DNA of 64,000 nucleotides from CAIRDP01 sp037138335 (lineage in GTDB: Bacteria; Bacteroidota; Bacteroidia; Bacteroidales; FEN-979), in contig JBAXIO010000002.1 of assembly GCA_037138335.1 (NCBI GenBank), forward strand, positions 62,001 through 126,000. The letters are read 5' to 3'. Position numbers and translations under genes: made by a program. Of this stretch, positions 28,442 to 37,448 are shown in pieces. Positions within the stretch are counted from its first letter, which is position 1. Every line of letters starts with the position of its first letter. A model generated the notes under the pieces. It was not told the origin of the DNA and did not search any database. It saw only the letters and a list, made by a program, of their open reading frames with translations.

Positions 28442-30040
28442 ATGGCTGGATATAAAGAGACACCGAGGCAAAAGATGATCGGGATGATGTATCTCGTACT
28501 TACGGCATTGCTCGCGCTGAATGTCTCGAAACAAATGCTTGATGCCTTCATTGTGGTGAATGAAACAATGGAGAATACCAATTCAAATTTTAATAAGAAA
28601 TTGGATAACACTATAGCTAAGTTCAAGGTCCAGTACCAGATGAACCCGAATAAAGTAGGGCCATACTGGGATAGAGCCCAGAAGGCACGTCAGCTGTCAG
28701 AAAACATGGCTAATTATATCGACAGTCTGAAGTATGCGGTTATCTCGAGGACAGATGGGATCTCATATGCGGAGGCAAAAAAGATACGACTGTCAGATGT
28801 CGAAAATAAGGACAAGTACACCGAGCCTACCAACTTCTTCATCGGAAGTTCAAATGACGGTTCAAGCGGTGAAGCGAGGAAGCTGAAGGATAAAATAGAA
28901 GCCTACAAAAAAGGCATGATCGTCCTGCTGGATCCCAAATACCAGGGAACGATAAAACTTGGTCTCAAAACCGAAGGCCAGTTCAAAGATTCCTATAACA
29001 ACTCCCAAAACTGGGAAATGCATAATTTCTTCCAGACGATACTTGCTGCCGCGGTCACCATTCTTAACCAGATCAAGGCCGATGTGTATAATGCCGAATT
29101 CGATGTCGTTAATAACCTTTATGCAGCAGTATCGGCAGAGGACTGGAAATTTGATGCTATACGTGCAAAGGTCATTCCTAAAAGCAACTACGTATTTATT
29201 GGAGAAGAATACCAGGCTGAGATCCTGGTTGCGGCTTATGACACCAAAGCCAAGCCGAATGTGCGTTATGTTCTTGGTGCAGATTCCCTCACACCGGGAA
29301 ATTTTAAAAATGCCACGCCTATAACAGGTGAGAACGGCGTTGTCACTCTCAAACTCGGGGGGTCATCAGAAGGCCTGAAAAAATTTGCCGGGATCATTAA
29401 AATTGTAAGCCCCTTAGGCGATACCATGACTTTCCATTTCAAAGACGAGTTCATTGTTGCAAAACCGGCCCTTACTGTTTCCCCGTCCAAGATGAACGTA
29501 TTTTATATCGGGGTTGACAACCCGGTCTCTATCACTGTCCCGGGAGGCCCTGAAAGGGTTACACCTACAATTTCCGTTGGTAATATCCGCCAGGAAGGGA
29601 AAGATTATATCGTTAGCGGACTCCCCCTGAATACCAGGGAAGCCGTGATCACGGTAACCGCTGTGTTCTCAGGGAAATCAAAGAATATGGGTTCTTATAC
29701 AGCCCGTTTAAAGCGCGTACCCGATCCAATTGCGAGGATCGCCGGAAAAAACGAAGGTGTCATCTCGAAAAGTATTGTGCTTGCCAGCCCTTACCTTGTC
29801 CCCGAAATGCAGGTTGGATTTGATTTTGACCTGAAATACGTAGTTACATCCTACAACTTCGTTACCGATATAACCGGCGATATCCTTGAATACAAAGTCC
29901 AGGGGAACAGGCTCACACCTGAAATAGTGAGGCTGATCACCAATGCCAAAAAGAACAAACGCATCTGGTTCGAAAATATCACGGTAAAAGGACCTGACGG
30001 CGAGCGTACCATTCCTTCTATTAACTTGAAAATCAATTAA
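28442..30040 (+). CDS. gldM: T9SS motor/transducer protein GldM/PorM
   Basis: A 532-residue protein with a short cytoplasmic start containing the conserved R9 (KETPRQKM), one transmembrane helix (about 11-32, MIGMMYLVLTALLALNVS) and a long periplasmic region with the four-domain GldM layout. It ends in the beta-rich domain that contacts GldK/GldN. It couples the GldL motor in the inner membrane to the outer-membrane ring. Located 52 nt after gldL and 21 nt before gldN. Confidence 0.96.
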   Translation: MAGYKETPRQKMIGMMYLVLTALLALNVSKQMLDAFIVVNETMENTNSNFNKKLDNTIAKFKVQYQMNPNKVGPYWDRAQKARQLSENMANYIDSLKYAVISRTDGISYAEAKKIRLSDVENKDKYTEPTNFFIGSSNDGSSGEARKLKDKIEAYKKGMIVLLDPKYQGTIKLGLKTEGQFKDSYNNSQNWEMHNFFQTILAAAVTILNQIKADVYNAEFDVVNNLYAAVSAEDWKFDAIRAKVIPKSNYVFIGEEYQAEILVAAYDTKAKPNVRYVLGADSLTPGNFKNATPITGENGVVTLKLGGSSEGLKKFAGIIKIVSPLGDTMTFHFKDEFIVAKPALTVSPSKMNVFYIGVDNPVSITVPGGPERVTPTISVGNIRQEGKDYIVSGLPLNTREAVITVTAVFSGKSKNMGSYTARLKRVPDPIARIAGKNEGVISKSIVLASPYLVPEMQVGFDFDLKYVVTSYNFVTDITGDILEYKVQGNRLTPEIVRLITNAKKNKRIWFENITVKGPDGERTIPSINLKIN

Positions 30041-30061
30041 TAAACTATATTCCGGCACATC

Positions 30062-30916
30062 ATGAAAAGGATAGTTTTCATTGCATTTGTGGCAGTGCTT
30101 GTGACAGGGGTCAGGCTGACTTCCTATGCACAGGTTCTGGAAGCTCCCCCAAGGGATGGTGTTTATGACAGGACCGTTATTACCCAGGTTCAGCCGATAC
30201 CTTATCCATACCTTAGGGAAGCTGATATCACCTGGACCAAGAGGGTCTGGAGAGTCATCGACATGCGTGAGAAGATGAACCAGCCCTTCTACTTCCCCGA
30301 AACTCCCCAGAACCAGTGGAAAAGCTTTATGCAGATCATTCTTGACGGTATGAAGGAAGGGACTATCCAGGCCTACTCCGCCGAAACCGACCTCTTCCTG
30401 GTGCCTTTAGCCCATAAAGACCTTATGGACCAGCTTGAGACCAAGCAAAAACTGCACCTGAAACGCCCTGACAATCCTGATATCGAATTTGACACGGTGA
30501 TTTCCAAAATTTTCAATGCCTCCGACGTAAAGCAACTCAGGGTCAAGGAAGACTGGTATTTCGACAAGCAAAGATCGGTTCTTGAAGTGCGTATCCTTGG
30601 AATCTGCCCCATGACGGAGAGCTTTGCCGAAGACGGATCATCCCGTGGTTACAAACCCCTGTTCTGGATCTATTTCCCCGATTGCCGCAACCTGTTCGCA
30701 CGCAGTGAACAGTTCAACCTTAGAAATGGAGTTGCCGGCCGGCTTACTTACGATGATGTTTTCATGAAACGGATTTTCTCAAGCTATGTATATAAGGAGG
30801 AGAATGTTTATGACCGTCAGATCAGCGACTATGCAACTGGCGTTGACGCCTTGCTTGAATCAGAAAGGGCTAAAAACAAGATCCTCGAGTTTGAATCAAG
30901 CCTCTGGGAATACTAA
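30062..30916 (+). CDS. gldN: T9SS ring protein GldN/PorN
   Basis: A 284-residue periplasmic protein with a signal peptide (IVFIAFVAVLVTGVRLTSYAQ). Family stretches are ITWTKRVWRVIDMREKMNQP, YSAETDLFLVPL, LRVKEDWYFDKQRSVLEVRI and PLFWIYFPDCRNLFARSE, then YDDVFMKRIFSSYVYKEENVYDR. It partners GldK in the T9SS ring. Last gene of the locus, closed 28 nt later by a strong terminator. Confidence 0.96.
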   Translation: MKRIVFIAFVAVLVTGVRLTSYAQVLEAPPRDGVYDRTVITQVQPIPYPYLREADITWTKRVWRVIDMREKMNQPFYFPETPQNQWKSFMQIILDGMKEGTIQAYSAETDLFLVPLAHKDLMDQLETKQKLHLKRPDNPDIEFDTVISKIFNASDVKQLRVKEDWYFDKQRSVLEVRILGICPMTESFAEDGSSRGYKPLFWIYFPDCRNLFARSEQFNLRNGVAGRLTYDDVFMKRIFSSYVYKEENVYDRQISDYATGVDALLESERAKNKILEFESSLWEY

Positions 30917-30944
30917 TACCTGAACGAATTTTTTTTTTGATTTT

Positions 30945-30975
30945 CTGCCCCGGTTTTCCGGGGCAGTTTTTTTTT
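30945..30975 (+). terminator. Intrinsic terminator after gldN
   Basis: A perfect 9-bp stem CTGCCCCGG/CCGGGGCAG with a TTTT loop is followed by nine T (30967-30975). Confidence 0.93.
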
Positions 30976-31037
30976 ACCCAGGACTGCGGATTTCGTTCTG
31001 CCGGGTATCAGATATTTGATTATTTTTAGCAAGTTAA

Positions 31038-33161
31038 TTGTCTGTCGTTTTGGTTGCACTCAAACCATTTCTCGAGACTTCGATAGAATACCTGAAAGGT
31101 GTTGGCCCGGCGAGGGCCGAAGCCTTACGGTCAGAATTGCAGATAGAGGTTTTCGGAGACCTCCTGACCCATTTCCCCTTCCGTTATGTTGACCGGTCAA
31201 AGATGTACCTCATTAAGGATATCAGGGATGAGAATACGTTTATACAACTCAGGGCCCGTGTCATCAAAACAAAGACTATAGGCCCTCCAAGGTTCCAGAG
31301 GTTGGTAGTCACAGTTGAAGATGAAAGCGGGCAGGTAGACCTGGTGTGGTTCCAGGGAGTAAAATGGCTGGTTGATAAAATAGCCAATGGCCAGGAATGG
31401 ATCATTTTCGGGAAGCCCCAGTTGTTCAATGGCCAATGGAATATGCCGCATCCCGACATAGAACCTCCTGAAACAGAACCCCTGCCCATCAGCAGGATCA
31501 TCCAGCCGATATACAGTTCAACTGAGAAACTAAAGTCAAAAGGGCTGGATTATAAAGGAATAGGGAAACTCGTCAAGACACTGCTCCTGCATGAGAAGTT
31601 TTATATCCCCGAAAACCTGACCAGGGATATTCTTGAAAGACTCAGGCTGATCCAACGCCAGGATGCCTTCCTGAACATTCATTTCCCCCAAAGTCCTGAA
31701 TTGCTCTCGAAAGCCCAGGCCAGGCTGAAGTTCGAAGAACTTTTCTTCATCCAGCTCAGGCTGCTCAAACAAAGGATTTCACGCTTGCAGAAAAACGAAG
31801 GGCATGTATTTGCCACGGTGGGCAATTACCTCAATGATTTTTATCATAATTACCTGACATTCGAACTGACCAATGCACAAAAAAAAGTGATCAGGGAGAT
31901 CAGGGCCGACCTGGGATCGGGAAAACAAATGAACCGGCTTTTACAGGGGGATGTTGGAAGCGGCAAAACGATGGTGGCCCTTATGTGCATGCTCATTGCC
32001 CTGGATAACAAATACCAGTCCTGCCTGATGGCTCCGACTGAAATCCTGGCAAATCAGCATTTCAGCAATATCTCCAGAATGCTTTCAGGGCTTAATGTCA
32101 ACATACGTCTGCTTACAGGTTCCACAAAACAGGCTGAACGCAATGTAACCCTTGGACTTCTTGAAAGCGGGGAAGTGTCATTTCTTATCGGAACCCACGC
32201 CTTGCTTGAAGACAAGGTACAGTTCAATAACCTAGGCCTTGTTGTGATTGACGAGCAGCACAGGTTCGGGGTTGCACAGAGAGCTGCTTTATGGGAAAAA
32301 AACCAGAGAACGCCTCATATCCTGGTCATGACGGCTACTCCCATTCCAAGAACCCTGGCCATGACATTATACGGTGACCTGGATTCATCAGTTATCGATG
32401 AACTTCCGCCAGGCAGGAAACCCATCATCACAAAGCATGTTTACGATCGGGATCACTTTAAGGTCTATAATCTGCTTAAACAGAAAATCCGTGAAGGCAA
32501 CCAGGTATATATTGTTTATCCCCTTATCGAAGAATCAGAGAGCCTGGATCTGAAGAACCTGACTGAAGGTTTCCAAACTGTGGTAAAGGAATTCCCTCAG
32601 CCTGAGTTCAGGGTAGGCATGGTCCACGGCAGGATGAAACAACAGCAGAAGGATGCCGAAATGAAACGTTTCCTGGAAAAGGAGACGCAGATCCTGGTTT
32701 CTACGACAGTGATAGAGGTGGGCGTTGACATCCCGGAGGCCTCCATCATGGTGATTGAGAATGCCGACCGCTTTGGCCTTTCCCAGCTTCACCAGCTAAG
32801 GGGAAGGGTAGGCAGGGGCAGTGCACAGTCTTATTGTATTCTCATGACCCCTGAGGAACTGGGAAATGATGCACGAATAAGGATAAAGACCATGCTTAAG
32901 ACAACCGACGGTTTTGAAATTGCCGAAACAGACCTTCGTTTGAGAGGCCCTGGTGATTTGCAGGGGACCCAGCAAAGCGGTATTCTGAACCTGCGTGTTG
33001 CAGATATAATACAGGACGAGAAGATTCTGAAATTTGCCAGGAATGTGGCATCCGATATACTGAATGACGACCCCGAACTCAGGCTTGAAAAAAATGCCAT
33101 TTTGGCAAAACACATAAGCCATATGGATGAGCATCAGCAAAATTGGGGGCTGATTTCATAG
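31038..33161 (+). CDS. recG: ATP-dependent DNA helicase RecG
   Basis: Regresses stalled replication forks and branch-migrates recombination intermediates. The 707-residue protein has the N-terminal wedge/OB region (VTVEDESGQVDLVWFQG), Walker A LLQGDVGSGKT, DEQHRFG box, MTATPIPRTLA and the C-terminal HGRMKQQQKD, TTVIEVGVDIPEA and QLRGRVGRG motifs. No ATG lies near the start: TTG at 31038 or the TTG at 31050 are the options, so the exact N-terminus is uncertain. Stands alone between the gldN terminator and pheT. Confidence 0.96.
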   Translation: MSVVLVALKPFLETSIEYLKGVGPARAEALRSELQIEVFGDLLTHFPFRYVDRSKMYLIKDIRDENTFIQLRARVIKTKTIGPPRFQRLVVTVEDESGQVDLVWFQGVKWLVDKIANGQEWIIFGKPQLFNGQWNMPHPDIEPPETEPLPISRIIQPIYSSTEKLKSKGLDYKGIGKLVKTLLLHEKFYIPENLTRDILERLRLIQRQDAFLNIHFPQSPELLSKAQARLKFEELFFIQLRLLKQRISRLQKNEGHVFATVGNYLNDFYHNYLTFELTNAQKKVIREIRADLGSGKQMNRLLQGDVGSGKTMVALMCMLIALDNKYQSCLMAPTEILANQHFSNISRMLSGLNVNIRLLTGSTKQAERNVTLGLLESGEVSFLIGTHALLEDKVQFNNLGLVVIDEQHRFGVAQRAALWEKNQRTPHILVMTATPIPRTLAMTLYGDLDSSVIDELPPGRKPIITKHVYDRDHFKVYNLLKQKIREGNQVYIVYPLIEESESLDLKNLTEGFQTVVKEFPQPEFRVGMVHGRMKQQQKDAEMKRFLEKETQILVSTTVIEVGVDIPEASIMVIENADRFGLSQLHQLRGRVGRGSAQSYCILMTPEELGNDARIRIKTMLKTTDGFEIAETDLRLRGPGDLQGTQQSGILNLRVADIIQDEKILKFARNVASDILNDDPELRLEKNAILAKHISHMDEHQQNWGLIS

Positions 33162-33180
33162 TTTTCTGATCAATAATTCC

Positions 33181-33188
33181 TACCTTTG
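33181..33188 (+). promoter_or_regulatory. -7 promoter element for pheT
   Basis: TACCTTTG, a full TAnnTTTG match, lies 23 nt before the pheT ATG in the 50-nt gap after recG. Confidence 0.55.
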
Positions 33189-33211
33189 CTCCTTAAAACA
33201 AGGCTGACAGT

Positions 33212-35707
33212 ATGAAAATTTCCTATAACTGGTTGAGGCAATATATTAAGACAGACCTGCCGCCTGAAAAATTGGCAGAGCTGCTTACAGGTTGTGGTCT
33301 CGAAGTTGAAGGCACGGAGGAGTTTTATAGTGTGAAAGGAGGCCTTAAAGGAGTCGTTATCGGCGAAGTGCTGAGCTGCGAAAAACACCCTAACTCTGAT
33401 CATCTTTCCCTCACGACGGTTAACACGGGCCATGGTGATCCTTTAAAGATTGTTTGCGGCGCCCCTAATGTTGCTGCCGGGCAGAAAGTTGCAGTAGCCG
33501 TTACAGGCACCACCCTTTACTTTAATGATAAGGAACTTACCCTTCAGAAGACAAAAATTCGCGGAGAGGTCTCCGAAGGAATGATCTGCGCTGAGGATGA
33601 ACTTGGCCTGGGAAATGACCATGCGGGGATCATGGTTTTGGCTCCCGGGGCTGAAGTCGGAACACCTGCCTCTGAATATTTCGGAATAGAACATGACTGG
33701 GTTTTCACTATAGGCCTTACTCCTAACCGTGCAGATGCCGCGTCCCATATAGGGGTTGCCAGGGACATAGCTGCAGTTATTAATAATTTTGGCCGTTCAG
33801 AACCACTTGGTTCAGGCAGGGCCCGGATTTGCCTGCCGGATGTATCTGCATTCAGGCAGGACAACGACAAGCTTGTCATAGGGGTTACAGTTGAAGACCC
33901 TTCAGCCTGTCCCAGGTACACAGGCCTTACCATTACAGGGATAACAGTAAAAGATTCCCCTTCATGGCTTAAAAACAGGCTGCTTGCCATTGGTTTACGG
34001 CCGATCAACAATATCGTCGATATCACGAATTATATCCTCATGGAACTCGGCCAGCCTCTGCATGCATTTGATGCCAAGCAGATCGCCGGGAACCAGGTCA
34101 TAGTTAAAAAATATCCGGGTGGAACAAAGTTTACGACCCTTGACGAAGTTGAGCGTGAGCTTGGAAGCGATGACCTGATGATTTGCAGCAAGACTGAGCC
34201 TATGTGCATTGCCGGTGTATTCGGGGGGGCAGGATCAGGTGTGAGTTCCGGAACCACCTCCGTTTTCCTCGAAAGCGCCTATTTCGACCCTGTTCACGTT
34301 CGGAAAACTGCGCGGTATCACGGGCTTTCAACAGATGCATCCTTCCGTTTCGAAAGGGGTGCCGATTATAATATTACAGTTTATGCCATACAAAGGGCTG
34401 CCCTTTTAATAACGGAGATTGCGGGAGGGGAGATTTCTTCTCCCGTCATTGATGTTTATCCCAGGCCAATCAGGCCTGCAACAGTGCTTCTTCCCTGGTT
34501 CAACCTTGACCGCCTGATCGGGAAATCCCTGAACAGGCAGGTTGTAAGCGATATTCTTACCGATATCGGGATGCTGGTAACACCTTATCCGCAGTCAGGT
34601 AATGAAGGCCTTGAAATAGTTGTGCCCTCATATAAAGTTGATGTTACCCGCGATGTCGATGTGATTGAAGAAGTGCTGCGGATCTATGGATATAATAATG
34701 TGGAAATACTGCCTGAAGTCAGGTCTTCCATGTCGTTCACAAAAAAACCTGATCCCGACAAGATAAGGAATATAGTGAGCGATTATCTTTCGGCAAATGG
34801 TTTCAATGAGATCATGAACAACTCCCTGAGCCGTTCGATGTTTTATGAACACGCGCCTGATTTCCCTGCCGGACGGTGTGTGAGGATCCTGAATCCTATC
34901 AGCAGGGATCTCGATGTGATGAGGCAGAACCTTATGTTCGGCTGCCTCGAAAGCCTGCTTTACAACATGAACCGCAAGTCGGCCGACCTGAAATTCTACG
35001 AATTCGGGACAGTATACCAGCTTGCCGAAGGAACCGGCGACCCTGTTAAAGGTTATCATGAGGAAAGTCATTTTGCTGTTGCGATAACAGGAAAATCTGC
35101 TGCCGAAAACTGGAATTCAGGTTCTGGAATTGTAAACTGGTTTGAGTTATCGGGTTACCTCCGGGCGATATTCCTTAAACTGGGAATAGAGCCCCTGGCA
35201 GGAATTACCGTAAAAAGCATCAATCACAAGACCCTCTTGGGCAATACCTTTTCCAGCGGAATGAACTTTTACTTTAACGATAAACTAATCGGTTCGGCCG
35301 GGTTGTTGTCGAAAAGTGTCCTTAAGGCATTTGATATAAGGCAGGATGTGTACTATGCGGAATTCAACTGGAATGTACTTCTCGCCCAGATACCTGTGAA
35401 AGAAACCCGGTACCGCGAACTTCCAAAATTCCCTGAAGTACGTCGTGATCTGGCACTTCTTCTTGATGAATCAGTAAAATTTGAAGATGTTGAACGCCTG
35501 GCTTACCAGACTGAAAAGAAACTCCTGAAACAAGTCGGACTGTTTGATGTTTATGAAGGGGAGAAGCTGGGAGAAGGAAAGAAATCATACGCGGTAAGTT
35601 TCATTCTGAGGGATGACGAAAAGACCCTTACCGATAAAGAAATTGATAAATGCATGGACAGGCTGATGAGTGCTTTCGGTACTAACCTTAAAGCACAGGT
35701 ACGTTAA
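33212..35707 (+). CDS. pheT: Phenylalanyl-tRNA synthetase beta chain
   Basis: Beta subunit of the alpha2-beta2 enzyme that charges tRNA-Phe. The 831-residue protein has the N-terminal MKISYNWLRQYI, tRNA-binding OB fold (CEKHPNSDHLSLTTV, CGAPNVAAGQKVAVA), the B3/B4 editing region (NNIVDITNYILMELGQPLHAFDA), B5 domain and the C-terminal anticodon-binding FDX-ACB domain with REL-type opening RYRELPKFPEVRRDLAL. Full length. pheS is not adjacent, as is common in Bacteroidota. Confidence 0.97.
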   Translation: MKISYNWLRQYIKTDLPPEKLAELLTGCGLEVEGTEEFYSVKGGLKGVVIGEVLSCEKHPNSDHLSLTTVNTGHGDPLKIVCGAPNVAAGQKVAVAVTGTTLYFNDKELTLQKTKIRGEVSEGMICAEDELGLGNDHAGIMVLAPGAEVGTPASEYFGIEHDWVFTIGLTPNRADAASHIGVARDIAAVINNFGRSEPLGSGRARICLPDVSAFRQDNDKLVIGVTVEDPSACPRYTGLTITGITVKDSPSWLKNRLLAIGLRPINNIVDITNYILMELGQPLHAFDAKQIAGNQVIVKKYPGGTKFTTLDEVERELGSDDLMICSKTEPMCIAGVFGGAGSGVSSGTTSVFLESAYFDPVHVRKTARYHGLSTDASFRFERGADYNITVYAIQRAALLITEIAGGEISSPVIDVYPRPIRPATVLLPWFNLDRLIGKSLNRQVVSDILTDIGMLVTPYPQSGNEGLEIVVPSYKVDVTRDVDVIEEVLRIYGYNNVEILPEVRSSMSFTKKPDPDKIRNIVSDYLSANGFNEIMNNSLSRSMFYEHAPDFPAGRCVRILNPISRDLDVMRQNLMFGCLESLLYNMNRKSADLKFYEFGTVYQLAEGTGDPVKGYHEESHFAVAITGKSAAENWNSGSGIVNWFELSGYLRAIFLKLGIEPLAGITVKSINHKTLLGNTFSSGMNFYFNDKLIGSAGLLSKSVLKAFDIRQDVYYAEFNWNVLLAQIPVKETRYRELPKFPEVRRDLALLLDESVKFEDVERLAYQTEKKLLKQVGLFDVYEGEKLGEGKKSYAVSFILRDDEKTLTDKEIDKCMDRLMSAFGTNLKAQVR

Positions 35708-35740
35708 CCATTCCTGGCAGAACCAAGTAAAATTAAAGCT

Positions 35741-37390
35741 TTGGCAATAAAAGAGAAACTGAATTATTCGGTAAGCCCTACCGGCGAAAAATTTCCTCTT
35801 CCTTTGATGAAGGACTATAGCAAAGAATTCCAGAGGCTGGAACAGCTTGTGATTAAAGCCCGGAAGGAAAAGAAAGAAATCGTTGTTGTCATGGGTATCG
35901 GTTTTGTCGGATCCGTGATGGCTGCTACTGTGGCGGATACAAAAGACAAGAAAGGTAAGTACAGCAAATTTGTAATAGGTTGTGACCTGCCAAGCCCCAG
36001 GAGCTATTGGAAGATTGCAAAGATGAACAAGGGATTGTCGCCTGTCAAGGCCGAAGATCCCGAGGTTGAGGTTCTCATTGACCGCTGTGTCAATAAAAAC
36101 AAAACCCTTGTTGCAACCTGGAACAATGAATGTCTCAGGCTTGCCGACTGTGTTGTGGTTGATGTACAGTGTGATTTTGTCAAGAAGGAGCTGGGCAATA
36201 TGCGCTCGGGCGACACCGATATGGCTGCGCTGGAAGACACCATGAGGACCATCGGCGAGAAGATCAACCCCGATTGCCTTGTCCTGATAGAGACCACCGT
36301 TGCCCCCGGTACCACTGAATTCGTCGCCTGGCCCATCATGAAACAGGAGTTTCATAAGCGGGGCCTTAAAGACACTCCTTTGCTTGCGCACAGTTTCGAG
36401 CGCGTCATGCCGGGCAAACATTATGTTGCTTCGGTAAGGGAATACTGGAGGGTTTGTTCGGGATGCGAGGAAGTCGCACGCAAAAGGGTCGAGAAATTCC
36501 TTCATGAGGTGCTGAACACCAAGGATTACCCGTTAACCGTAATGGACCGTCCGATTGAATCGGAAACGACCAAGATAGTCGAGAATTCATACCGTGCCAC
36601 CATTCTTGCTTACCTGCATGAATGGAGCCTGTTTGCAGAACGCAACGGCGTGGACCTGATCAAGGTTGTAAAAGCGATCAAGATGAGGCCTACGCATAGC
36701 AACATCATATTCCCCGGGCCGGGTGTGGGCGGTTACTGCCTTCCTAAGGACGGCGGACTTGGTTACTGGGCATACAAGCACATCCTGGGTTTTGAGGACG
36801 GCGATAAGGTATTCAAGATTACCCCTACAGCGATTGATATCAATGATACTCGGGCCCTGCACGTGGCAGAGCTCACCCGCGATGCCCTCAGGAACATGGG
36901 ACGTTACATTGCAGGATCCCAGGTGCTCCTCTGCGGAGCTTCCTATCGCCAGGATGTTGGTGATACACGTTACAGCGGCAGCGAGATGGTTGTGCGGAAG
37001 CTTGCCGAGATGGGTGCCGAGATCAAAGTACACGATCCTTACGTTGACCATTGGTACGAACTGGAAGACCAGGACTCATACCCTTCACCGGGAAGTTCCT
37101 GGAAAAGGTTCTTCCGCAACCAGGAAGGCCTTAAAAATGCAGTTGTTTCCAAGGATATTAAGAAATCGCTGAAAGGGGTGGATGCATTAATACTTGCTGT
37201 CCCCCATACCCATTACCTGAGCCTCAGCCCTGATGATATTGTAAAATGGGCAGGCGGGCCTATAGCAGTTGTGGATGCTTTCGGGATCCTTGATGATGTC
37301 AAAATACGCCGCTATTTCGAACTTGGTTGTGAAGTCAAAGCACTGGGCCGCGGTCACCTGGCAAGACTAAAGAGAGAAGTGAGGAAATGA
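35741..37390 (+). CDS. Nucleotide-sugar dehydrogenase (UDP-glucose/GDP-mannose dehydrogenase superfamily), extended form
   Basis: Predicted NAD-dependent oxidation of C6 of a nucleotide sugar. It has the Rossmann motif MGIGFVGSVMA, a VLIETTVAPGTTE segment, KIVENSYRATILAYLHEW, the catalytic cysteine C333 in GPGVGGYCLPKDGG, and the C-terminal LLCGASYRQDVGDTRYSGSE. At 549 residues it is about 100 longer than usual. Additions include an N-terminal extension of about 45 residues before the Rossmann fold and an insert around SYWKIAKMNKG and near DQDSYPSPGSSWKRFFRNQ. No ATG is at the start: the TTG at 35741 is used here; a later ATG (residue 23) is possible. Substrate unknown; it could supply the uronic acid for the WbpE/D/B-like enzymes but is 25 kb away. 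Confidence 0.82.
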   Translation: MAIKEKLNYSVSPTGEKFPLPLMKDYSKEFQRLEQLVIKARKEKKEIVVVMGIGFVGSVMAATVADTKDKKGKYSKFVIGCDLPSPRSYWKIAKMNKGLSPVKAEDPEVEVLIDRCVNKNKTLVATWNNECLRLADCVVVDVQCDFVKKELGNMRSGDTDMAALEDTMRTIGEKINPDCLVLIETTVAPGTTEFVAWPIMKQEFHKRGLKDTPLLAHSFERVMPGKHYVASVREYWRVCSGCEEVARKRVEKFLHEVLNTKDYPLTVMDRPIESETTKIVENSYRATILAYLHEWSLFAERNGVDLIKVVKAIKMRPTHSNIIFPGPGVGGYCLPKDGGLGYWAYKHILGFEDGDKVFKITPTAIDINDTRALHVAELTRDALRNMGRYIAGSQVLLCGASYRQDVGDTRYSGSEMVVRKLAEMGAEIKVHDPYVDHWYELEDQDSYPSPGSSWKRFFRNQEGLKNAVVSKDIKKSLKGVDALILAVPHTHYLSLSPDDIVKWAGGPIAVVDAFGILDDVKIRRYFELGCEVKALGRGHLARLKREVRK

Positions 37391-37438
37391 TTTACGAATT
37401 GTGTTCGGCTTCGCCAATCATAATTCGTAATCGTAAAT
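37391..37438. repeat. Inverted repeat of TTACGAA-type units before the sigma-54 regulator gene
   Basis: The left arm ATTTACGAATTGTG (37390-37403) pairs with CATAATTCGTAATCGTAAAT (37419-37438), which is one repeat unit longer. A GGC-ttc-GCC mini-hairpin lies between them. It sits right after the dehydrogenase stop codon. No T-run follows, so it is not a classic terminator. Confidence 0.65.
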
Positions 37439-37448
37439 AGAATAAAGT

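Noticed and set aside
35585..36505. Minus-strand open frame of 306 codons over the end of pheT and the dehydrogenase gene
   Set aside because: It overlaps two convincing genes on the other strand and shows no family pattern; long antisense frames are expected from the GC-rich third positions.
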